From the NCBI GenBank assembly GCA_030632035.1, contig DAOVJZ010000022.1, forward strand, positions 1 to 12,272: 12,272 nt of DNA, given 5' to 3'. Both the position numbers and the translations under genes were made by a program. The DNA is from Granulosicoccaceae bacterium. Lineage in GTDB: Bacteria > Pseudomonadota > Gammaproteobacteria > DAOVJZ01. Below the pieces are notes generated by a model. That model saw only the letters and a program-made list of their open reading frames with translations, did not search any database and was not told the DNA's origin. Within the stretch, counting starts at the first letter, position 1; each line of letters begins with the position of its first letter. Below are positions 1 through 5,301 of this stretch, in pieces.

Positions 1-903
1 CATCGGTGTTGCGGTTTTATCCATAATCCCGGCCAGTGATTTGTCTTCTTCACCATTAATACTGCATTCCAGTTCCAGATTACGGCGAGTGGCGGCATCC
101 AGAATAATAGTGTCATGGCGGTTATCGGTTTTTATCTGGCGCAGATGGGGTAAGGCAGCACGCTGGGTTTCGTTCAGGTAATTCAGCAGGCAGCCTGCGG
201 CGGCGATGGCCGTCGGCATTTCCTCACAACCAAAACCGGCCAGCGTTGTTGTGCCCATTTGTTTGCACAAGCGTTGTTGCGCACTTTCAATTTCAAACAG
301 CCAGTCGGGTTGTTTACAGACGGTATAGTTATCTGCAATGAATAACAGTGATTCATTACTTTCCGGAATCAGGATTTCAGCCGGTTGCAGACAAGCCAGT
401 TCATCCTGCAAGTTATTTTCTTCCAGTACGCTCAGATTAAAACGACCACTTCCCAGATCTGCCGTGGCAATACCAATGGTGTTGTCACTTTTATATACAG
501 CACTGATCAGGTTATCACGCCGGCCTTCAAGTAACGCCTCGTCGGTAATCGTACCGGGTGTAATAATACGCATGACCTTACGTTCAACCGGCCCCTTACT
601 GGTGGCCGGATCACCAATTTGCTCGCATATGGCGATGGATTCACCCAGTTTTACCAGCCTGGCAAGATAAGGCTCAACCGAGTGATAGGGAACACCAGCC
701 ATCGGAATGGGGGAGCCGGCAGATTGGCCGCGTGCAGTCAGGGTTATATCCAGTAAACGCGTAACGCGCCGGGCATCATCAAAAAACAGCTCATAGAAAT
801 CGCCCATGCGATAAAATAAAAGCATATCGGGATGGTCAGCCTTGATGCGCAGGTATTGCTGCATCATGGGGGTGTGGCTGGATAAGTCTCGCGTGTTTTT
901 CAT
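1..903 (-). CDS. mutS: DNA mismatch repair protein MutS, N-terminal part (cut by left edge)
   Basis: MutS recognises mismatches and small loops and recruits MutL in methyl-directed repair. The reading frame is open from the ATG at 903-901 to the window edge, giving 301 codons of an expected 850-870. Residues 34-38 read GDFYE, the mismatch-wedging Phe-Tyr-Glu motif, with F36 and E38 at the same numbers as in E. coli MutS. Domain I continues with SPIPMAGVPYHS and CEQIGDP, then domain II (from about residue 125) and the start of the lever/core domain III, where residues near 280 read DAATRRNLEL. The last visible residues (DKTATPM) match the E. coli-like core, so the frame is intact. The ATPase and C-terminal domains lie outside the window. 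It is divergent from pncC across 101 bp. No strong Shine-Dalgarno sequence precedes the start, but the N-terminus aligns well. Identification is very secure. Confidence 0.97.
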   Translation of the reverse strand, partial: MKNTRDLSSHTPMMQQYLRIKADHPDMLLFYRMGDFYELFFDDARRVTRLLDITLTARGQSAGSPIPMAGVPYHSVEPYLARLVKLGESIAICEQIGDPATSKGPVERKVMRIITPGTITDEALLEGRRDNLISAVYKSDNTIGIATADLGSGRFNLSVLEENNLQDELACLQPAEILIPESNESLLFIADNYTVCKQPDWLFEIESAQQRLCKQMGTTTLAGFGCEEMPTAIAAAGCLLNYLNETQRAALPHLRQIKTDNRHDTIILDAATRRNLELECSINGEEDKSLAGIMDKTATPM

Positions 904-1004
904 TCTTGTTTTTATATCTCGCAAGTTTAGGTTGCAAGTTATATCCAGCAGGTTGAAAATTCAATAACTAAATTAATTTAACAACTTAACAAACTACTTT
1001 AATC

Positions 1005-1499
1005 ATGGATAAACAGCTCGAAGCCTTATCAATAAAGATCGGTAATCTCCTGAAATCGAAAGGATTGACGCTGGTGACGGCTGAGTCCTGTACCGGCGGT
1101 TGGGTATCAAAAGTAATTACCGATATTCCCGGTAGTTCACACTGGTTTGATCGTGGCTTTGTGACTTATACCAATACAGCTAAACACGAGATGTTGGGTA
1201 TAGATGAAAAAACACTGGAACAATACGGTGCAGTGAGTGAACAGACGGCACAACAAATGGCTGAAGGTGCAATTAAACATAGCCATGCTGATGTATCTTT
1301 GGCTATTAGCGGTATCGCCGGACCACATGGGGATACACCTGAAAAGCCGTTGGGCATGGTGTGTCTGGCCTGGTCGGGTAAGGCGTTTGCTACTTTTTCA
1401 CGTACTGACTATTTCAAGGGTGACAGGGAGCAGGTGCGTTATCAGGCGGTGACCGCCGTGTTACAAGGTATGCTCGAATGTCTGGAAATGAAATCCTGA
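1005..1499 (+). CDS. pncC: Nicotinamide-nucleotide amidohydrolase PncC (CinA C-terminal domain protein)
   Basis: Predicted cytoplasmic NMN deamidase, converting nicotinamide mononucleotide to nicotinic acid mononucleotide plus ammonia in the pyridine nucleotide cycle. At 164 residues it is the stand-alone C-terminal CinA domain, without the N-terminal MoCF-like half of full CinA. Diagnostic motifs are TAESCTGG at residues 25-32 (S28 lies in the motif assigned to catalysis in this family), GFVTYTN at 51-57, and SGIAGPHG near 102-109. The ATG at 1005 gives the usual short N-terminus; no clear Shine-Dalgarno sequence is visible in the A/T-rich upstream region. It overlaps the next gene by 22 nt and the two are almost certainly co-transcribed. 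A pncC/cinA gene just before recA is the ordinary gammaproteobacterial arrangement; here two extra genes separate them. Older annotation may call it competence/damage-inducible protein, but that name does not show a role in competence. Confidence 0.95.
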   Translation: MDKQLEALSIKIGNLLKSKGLTLVTAESCTGGWVSKVITDIPGSSHWFDRGFVTYTNTAKHEMLGIDEKTLEQYGAVSEQTAQQMAEGAIKHSHADVSLAISGIAGPHGDTPEKPLGMVCLAWSGKAFATFSRTDYFKGDREQVRYQAVTAVLQGMLECLEMKS

Positions 1500-2038
1500 A
1501 ACAAACAAAACAATCACGTGTCGTGCAACGTTTGTTTTTTGCACTCTGGCCATCTACTGAAATTCGGCAACAACTCTCTAAAATTGCGAAATCAACCATG
1601 AGACACGCTGATGCCAGACGTATTCATGATGAAAACCTGCATGTTACGTTGCGCTTTCTGGGTTCAGTAACGGAAGATAAACTCGATTGTATTGAACAGG
1701 TGGCATCAAATATTAGCGCAAACCCTTTCGAGCTGATACTCGATCATCTTGTATTCAAAAAGAGACAAGAAATGGTTTGGCTGACAGCAGACAAGTTAGT
1801 TCCAGAAGAACTAGTAACACTTGTGAATCAACTTAAAAACGGCATGCAGGAATGCGGGTTTAAACCGGAAAAATACCCATATAAACCCCACGTCACACTG
1901 ATGTGTAAAACAAGAAAAACGAAAGAGTTGCAAGAGGTAGCTCCAGTAAAATGGCCTGTAGATGCGTTTGTACTGGTCAGCTCAAAAACCTGGCAGGAAG
2001 GTGTTAAATATTCAGTGGTGAAAGAGTGGAAGTTGTAA
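1478..2038 (+). CDS. thpR: RNA 2',3'-cyclic phosphodiesterase (ThpR/LigT family, 2H superfamily)
   Basis: Predicted cytoplasmic 2H phosphoesterase that opens RNA 2',3'-cyclic phosphate ends, historically called 2'-5' RNA ligase. The 186-residue product has the two catalytic HxT motifs of the superfamily: H55-V-T57 in HVTLRFLG and H138-V-T140 in KPHVTL, about 80 residues apart as expected. The N-terminus RLFFALWP (18-25) is typical of the family. The start at 1478 lies inside the end of pncC. It is supported by AAGG at 1465-1468, nine bases upstream, and by translational coupling. The first roughly 17 residues extend beyond most homologues, so initiation slightly further in cannot be excluded. 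It is followed by a hairpin with a T-rich tail at 2046-2079 and converges with the WYL regulator gene, the two stop codons being 40 bp apart. The physiological substrate in bacteria is uncertain. Confidence 0.92.
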   Translation: MSGNEILKQTKQSRVVQRLFFALWPSTEIRQQLSKIAKSTMRHADARRIHDENLHVTLRFLGSVTEDKLDCIEQVASNISANPFELILDHLVFKKRQEMVWLTADKLVPEELVTLVNQLKNGMQECGFKPEKYPYKPHVTLMCKTRKTKELQEVAPVKWPVDAFVLVSSKTWQEGVKYSVVKEWKL

Positions 2039-2045
2039 CCATCAA

Positions 2046-2079
2046 GTAGCCAGGACGCAACGGGGCTACGTTTGTTGTT
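2046..2079 (+). terminator. Probable intrinsic terminator of pncC-thpR
   Basis: A 6-bp perfect inverted repeat, GTAGCC at 2046-2051 and GGCTAC at 2064-2069, encloses a 12-nt loop and is followed by GTTTGTTGTTT. It begins seven bases after the thpR stop codon and sits between two convergent genes, which fits a terminator. The stem is short and the T-tract is interrupted by G, so strength is uncertain. Nothing comparable serves the opposite strand. Confidence 0.5.
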
Positions 2080-2969
2080 TATAGAAATGCCCAACCTGCA
2101 AACGGTTCAATTTCATCACGATTCAAAACAATCATCTGATATTTATTTGGATTTAATGAATGATCGCTGGTTGTATCTACAGACAGTTTTTGCAATACAT
2201 AGCCCACCAGTGAACGGCGTACATTCAGTTCAATTACATCATTTTCAGCACCGTAATCATAAAGCAGGTTCAAACGTTTCTTTTCTTCCAGTTTGGGGTG
2301 TGGAGCCAGTTGAAGCGTAGTGAGTTCAACCCAGTCATCATCATAGGCCGCACCGGATTCAACTTCTTCATTCAGCATTTCAGCCTGGGTAATGCGTGAC
2401 AGGACATAGTCACGAAAATCAAATGTATTCTGGCTGTAGGCACGTACATGCCAGCGCAGGCCAGTATTGATCAGTGCATGCGGTTCAATCGTACGTTGTT
2501 CATTGCTTTCTCTGCCTGATAATGACTTATAGGTTATCACGAGTTTTTTATTATGCTTAATCGCACGCACGATTTGTGCGAGCACGGATTTACCCGGCAA
2601 TCGGACTGGCAGGGGCAAAGTATCTACCGGGATACCATAAACAGCCCCCATCGCTGGTGGGCCGCCGAGTACCGGTAAGTTTTCTGTAAAGAGTGGCAAC
2701 ACCGCAGCAGGGGACAGATCGGCATATATTTCCTTGAATGAATCAGCGGGTACAAAGCCGTAAACACTGTGTTTGTAGATCAGATTGTTCGGGGCGGCCT
2801 GATTATAGGCATTCAGATCCTTGGTTGCAGCGGCATCCGAGATACCAAATGCTTTTGCTACATCACTACGGCTAACCACGCCTGTGTAATAGGCCTTTAT
2901 CTCGATGTACTGGAGCCGCTGGAGGGTGTTCCATTTGATTTTTGCAGCGGATTTTTCTGTAGATGCCAT
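2079..2969 (-). CDS. WYL-domain transcriptional regulator, BrxR/CapW-like
   Basis: Predicted DNA-binding regulator of 296 residues. The order is an N-terminal winged helix-turn-helix (about residues 15-75, with SRSDVAKAFGISDAAATKDL as the likely recognition region), a linker, a WYL domain (about 125-200) and a C-terminal dimerisation/WCX-type region (about 210-296). In the WYL domain the signature is W173-H-V-R-A-Y178, followed by RDYVLSRI at 186-193. This RWHVRAY variant and the total length match the BrxR/CapW group of phage-defence regulators better than the classic two-WYL PafBC type. WYL domains are ligand-sensing modules and some bind nucleic acid. No defence genes lie nearby; the gene is divergent from recA and convergent with thpR. 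The ATG at 2969 is the first usable start in frame. The only Shine-Dalgarno-like AAGG lies about 15 bases upstream, and a perfect 12-bp palindrome lies between it and the start, so autoregulation is plausible. The ligand and targets are unknown. Confidence 0.85.
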   Translation of the reverse strand: MASTEKSAAKIKWNTLQRLQYIEIKAYYTGVVSRSDVAKAFGISDAAATKDLNAYNQAAPNNLIYKHSVYGFVPADSFKEIYADLSPAAVLPLFTENLPVLGGPPAMGAVYGIPVDTLPLPVRLPGKSVLAQIVRAIKHNKKLVITYKSLSGRESNEQRTIEPHALINTGLRWHVRAYSQNTFDFRDYVLSRITQAEMLNEEVESGAAYDDDWVELTTLQLAPHPKLEEKKRLNLLYDYGAENDVIELNVRRSLVGYVLQKLSVDTTSDHSLNPNKYQMIVLNRDEIEPFAGWAFL

Positions 2970-2970
2970 C

Positions 2971-2982
2971 AGATAATTATCT
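2971..2982. promoter_or_regulatory. Perfect 12-bp palindrome at the start of the WYL regulator gene
   Basis: AGATAATTATCT reads the same on both strands and ends one base before the regulator's start codon, between its weak ribosome binding site and the ATG. This is seen directly. A dimeric winged-helix protein could use it as an operator, or it could reduce translation by forming a small hairpin. In AT-rich DNA such a palindrome can also arise by chance. Confidence 0.35.
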
Positions 2983-3006
2983 AACCTTTTTAGGGAAATT
3001 AATATG

Positions 3007-3015
3007 TTAGTCTAA
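3007..3015. promoter_or_regulatory. TTAG-T-CTAA inverted repeat between the WYL gene and recA
   Basis: TTAG at 3007-3010 and CTAA at 3012-3015 flank a single T. Related CTAA/TTAG arms occur at 2981-2984 with 2990-2993 and at 3029-3046, so the same short half-site recurs in opposite orientations through the divergent promoter region. It is a candidate regulator binding site; which protein binds is not shown by the sequence. Confidence 0.3.
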
Positions 3016-3020
3016 TACAA

Positions 3021-3050
3021 AATATAATCTAGTAAAAAATACTTAGGTAA
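3021..3050 (-). promoter_or_regulatory. Candidate promoter of the WYL regulator gene
   Basis: Reading the minus strand, a weak -35 (TTACCT, 3050-3045) and a fair -10 (TATATT, 3026-3021) are separated by 18 bases. Transcription would begin near 3014, about 45 bases upstream of the ATG. The imperfect inverted repeat at 3029-3046 lies mostly in the spacer, where a repressor would block polymerase. The -35 matches only half the consensus, so this is tentative. Confidence 0.25.
3029..3046. promoter_or_regulatory. Imperfect inverted repeat, candidate operator upstream of recA
   Basis: The arms CTAGTA (3029-3034) and TACTTAG (3040-3046) pair across a five-A spacer with one bulged base. The centre lies about 57 bases upstream of the predicted recA transcription start, a typical activator position, and inside the possible WYL-gene promoter, a typical repressor position. 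It loosely resembles the TTAG-N6-TACTA type of LexA site known from Xanthomonadaceae, but the spacing is seven and the outer bases differ, so it is not assigned to LexA. Confidence 0.3.
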
Positions 3051-3059
3051 TAAAAAATA

Positions 3060-3087
3060 TTGACATCTAGAAAAGTATCGCTATAGT
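3060..3087 (+). promoter_or_regulatory. Sigma-70 promoter of recA
   Basis: A perfect -35 hexamer TTGACA (3060-3065) and a near-consensus -10 TATAGT (3082-3087) are separated by 16 bases. Two A-tracts, TAAAAAATA at 3033-3041 and 3051-3059, precede it and resemble an UP element. Transcription should begin near 3094, giving a leader of about 60 nt. No CTGT-N8-ACAG SOS box overlaps it. Confidence 0.75.
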
Positions 3088-3154
3088 TACACCATCGAAA
3101 GGCAGAAATAGCCTTCAGAATAATAATTAAATCCAACTAATAAAGGGGCGAGAA

Positions 3155-4201
3155 ATGGCCAAAACAGAAGACAAAAGCAAAGCGCTGGAAATGGCGCTAT
3201 CCCAGATCGAAAAGCAATTTGGTAAAGGTTCCGTTATGCGCATGGGTGATGAAGGCGTGGCGCGTGGTATGGAGGCTATCTCCACCGGTTCACTTGGACT
3301 GGATGTGGCACTGGGCATTGGTGGTTTGCCTAAGGGGCGTGTGGTTGAAATCTATGGGCCTGAATCATCCGGTAAGACAACACTGACACTGCAGGTGATT
3401 GCTGAGGCACAAAAGGCGGGCGGAACCTGTGCGTTTATTGATGCCGAGCACGCACTTGACCCGCAATATGCTGGAAAGATTGGTGTGAACATTGATAATC
3501 TGCTGGTATCACAACCGGATACCGGTGAGCAGGCATTGGAAATTACTGACATGTTGGTGCGTTCGGCTTCTGTCGATGTAGTCGTGATCGACTCGGTTGC
3601 GGCATTAACCCCCAGGGCTGAAATTGAAGGGGATATGGGTGATTCTCACATGGGTTTGCAGGCACGTCTGATGTCACAGGCATTACGTAAACTCACTGCC
3701 AATATCAAACGTTCTAATACTTTGGTGATCTTCATTAACCAGATTCGTATGAAGATCGGCGTCATGTTCGGTAGTCCTGAAACCACAACAGGTGGTAATG
3801 CGCTTAAGTTTTACGCTTCTGTACGATTGGATATTCGTCGTATTGGCGCGATTAAGAAGGGTGATGAAATTGTGGGTAACGAAACCCGCGTCAAGGTGGT
3901 TAAAAATAAGGTTGCACCGCCGTTTAAACAAGTTGAATTCGATATCCTGTACGGTGAAGGTATTTCTCGTGAAGGTGAGATTATCGACCAAGGCGTGAAG
4001 GAAGGCATTATCGAGAAAGCAGGTGCCTGGTACAGCTATGGAAAAGATCGCATTGGTCAGGGTAAAGACAATGTGCGTAATTTCCTGAAAGAGAATCCTG
4101 ATATGGCGAGTGATATTGAGGCACAGATCAGGGCAATTCGTTTACCAGATACAACAGCGCCAGTAGTAGAATCTCAAGATGAGGGAGAAGTCATCGCATA
4201 A
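3155..4201 (+). CDS. recA: Recombinase RecA
   Basis: RecA forms ATP-dependent filaments on single-stranded DNA, catalyses strand exchange and, in SOS-proficient species, stimulates LexA self-cleavage. The 348-residue product is close to the E. coli length of 353. Visible motifs are the Walker A GPESSGKT at residues 68-75, E98 in DAEHALDP (the catalytic glutamate region), Walker B VVVID at 142-146, loop L1 around IEGDMGDSH (157-165) and loop L2 around GVMFGSPETTTGG (202-214). The C-terminus is acidic, as usual. The start is fixed by a strong Shine-Dalgarno AGGGG at 3144-3148, six bases before the ATG. It has its own strong promoter and a strong terminator, so it is probably monocistronic rather than joined to recX. 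No inteins or key-residue losses are seen. Confidence 0.99.
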   Translation: MAKTEDKSKALEMALSQIEKQFGKGSVMRMGDEGVARGMEAISTGSLGLDVALGIGGLPKGRVVEIYGPESSGKTTLTLQVIAEAQKAGGTCAFIDAEHALDPQYAGKIGVNIDNLLVSQPDTGEQALEITDMLVRSASVDVVVIDSVAALTPRAEIEGDMGDSHMGLQARLMSQALRKLTANIKRSNTLVIFINQIRMKIGVMFGSPETTTGGNALKFYASVRLDIRRIGAIKKGDEIVGNETRVKVVKNKVAPPFKQVEFDILYGEGISREGEIIDQGVKEGIIEKAGAWYSYGKDRIGQGKDNVRNFLKENPDMASDIEAQIRAIRLPDTTAPVVESQDEGEVIA

Positions 4202-4232
4202 CCCTTTCATATTCCACAAGTATTTAGCTATT

Positions 4233-4271
4233 AAAAACTCCCCGTAGAGTCTAATCTTTGGGGAGTTTTTT
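4233..4271 (+). terminator. Strong intrinsic terminator after recA
   Basis: A perfect 11-bp inverted repeat, AAAAACTCCCC (4233-4243) and GGGGAGTTTTT (4260-4270), encloses a 16-nt loop and ends in a run of six T. It begins 32 bases after the recA stop codon. It should insulate the downstream sensory module from the recA promoter. The A-run before the stem gives it some bidirectional potential, but no gene approaches from the right. Confidence 0.9.
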
Positions 4272-4344
4272 ATGAAAACAAGCATATTTAATGAGGTTAA
4301 TTTTAATATAAACTACTTATAACCTAATAGTTGGAATGGAAACC

Positions 4345-5250
4345 ATGCATCATCCTGTTATCAAATCAATTGCTGCACTATTAGTACTGTTTTCTTTTGT
4401 TGCCGGAGCGACTGATTTCAAAGTAGCGGTAAGGGCACATAATGGTATCGAAAAAGCAGTTTCCCAGTGGCAGCCAACGATAGCTTATCTCAACAAGAAA
4501 ATACCCGCACATCAATTTAAGCTGGTTCCAGTCATAAGCCTAAAGGAAATAACAATACAAGCTGGTCGTGGCTCGTATGATTTCATATTGACGAATCCGT
4601 CTTCATTTGTAGAGATTGAATCCCTACATGGGGTCAGGGCAATAACGACACTAGTGAACGATCGTTCAGGACATGAAGAGTCTCGTTTTGGAAGCGTCAT
4701 ATTTACACGTGCAGAGAATGAAAAAATTATTGGTATTCATGATTTAAAAGGCAAGAAACTGATGGCGGTATCAGAATCTGCTTTTGGCGGCTGGCGTGTA
4801 GCCTGGCTGGAAATGATGAAAAACGGAGTAGATCCAAACAAGGAATTAAGTGTTATATTTACAGACAGCAGGATGCAAAAAGATGTCGTCTATGCAGTTA
4901 GAGACAAACAGGCAGATGCGGGCGTGGTCAGGACAGATCAGCTTGAGCATATGAGTCAATCAGGCGAGATTGATATGCGTTATTTCAGGATCGTTCATAA
5001 TAAAAATACTGAGGGGTTCCCGTTTTTTCATAGCACGGCACTTTATCCTGAATGGCCCTTTGCAGCCATGAAGCATATTCCTATGGATATTACTTTGCAG
5101 GTTAAAGAAGCCCTGTTATCCATTAATAAAAATAATAATGCAGCAAAAATCGGAAAATATATAAAATGGATAGAACCGCTTGATTATTATAAGGTAAGAA
5201 ATCTTATGATTAAATTAAAATTACATAAAAACACACCTCATCAAAAGTAA
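4345..5250 (+). CDS. Periplasmic PhnD-type solute-binding protein (phosphonate-binding family)
   Basis: Predicted secreted substrate-binding protein of the phosphate/phosphite/phosphonate (PhnD, transferrin-like) class, about 301 residues. Residues 1-22 form a signal peptide: MHHPVIKS, a hydrophobic core, then VAGA before TDFKVAV. There is no lipobox cysteine, so it should be soluble in the periplasm. Family features include the region YDFILTNPSSF (79-89), the hinge region DLKGKKLMAVSESAFGGW (133-150), an ADAGVVRTDQL segment (190-200) and HSTALYPEWPFA (229-240). The start at 4345 is preferred over an in-frame ATG at 4336: TTGGA lies nine bases before it, and it gives a normal signal-peptide N-terminus without the acidic residue. 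No ABC permease or ATPase is adjacent. The next gene, 51 bp downstream with no terminator between, is a hybrid histidine kinase, so a sensory role feeding the kinase is more likely than transport. The ligand cannot be read from the sequence. Confidence 0.85.
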   Translation: MHHPVIKSIAALLVLFSFVAGATDFKVAVRAHNGIEKAVSQWQPTIAYLNKKIPAHQFKLVPVISLKEITIQAGRGSYDFILTNPSSFVEIESLHGVRAITTLVNDRSGHEESRFGSVIFTRAENEKIIGIHDLKGKKLMAVSESAFGGWRVAWLEMMKNGVDPNKELSVIFTDSRMQKDVVYAVRDKQADAGVVRTDQLEHMSQSGEIDMRYFRIVHNKNTEGFPFFHSTALYPEWPFAAMKHIPMDITLQVKEALLSINKNNNAAKIGKYIKWIEPLDYYKVRNLMIKLKLHKNTPHQK

Positions 5251-5301
5251 CAAAAAACAATCAGCAATAATTAATGGTATCAGGAAGATATAATTCATTG
5301 C

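Noticed and set aside
338..670. 110-codon plus-strand open frame inside mutS
   Set aside because: It is antisense to the well-conserved mutS coding frame, and its translation resembles no known family and is low in complexity.
932..964. Possible promoter (TTGCAA, 17 bp, GAAAAT) and inverted repeat TTGAA-AA-TTCAA between mutS and pncC
   Set aside because: The -10 matches only four of six bases, several equally weak alternatives exist on both strands, and the repeat is short in AT-rich DNA. A promoter must be here but cannot be placed.
2079..2969. Remnant of a phage-defence island marked by the WYL regulator
   Set aside because: No nuclease, methylase, CBASS, BREX or retron gene or pseudogene is visible on either side, and the flanks are intact housekeeping genes, so an island is not supported within this window.
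3030..3046. Xanthomonas-type LexA site upstream of recA
   Set aside because: The TTAG-N6-TACTA pattern is not met: the first base is C and the spacing is seven. Kept only as an unassigned inverted repeat.
4336..4344. Upstream ATG for the PhnD-like protein
   Set aside because: A GGA directly abuts it, leaving no spacing, and it adds an acidic residue before the signal peptide. It cannot be excluded, since it differs by only three codons.
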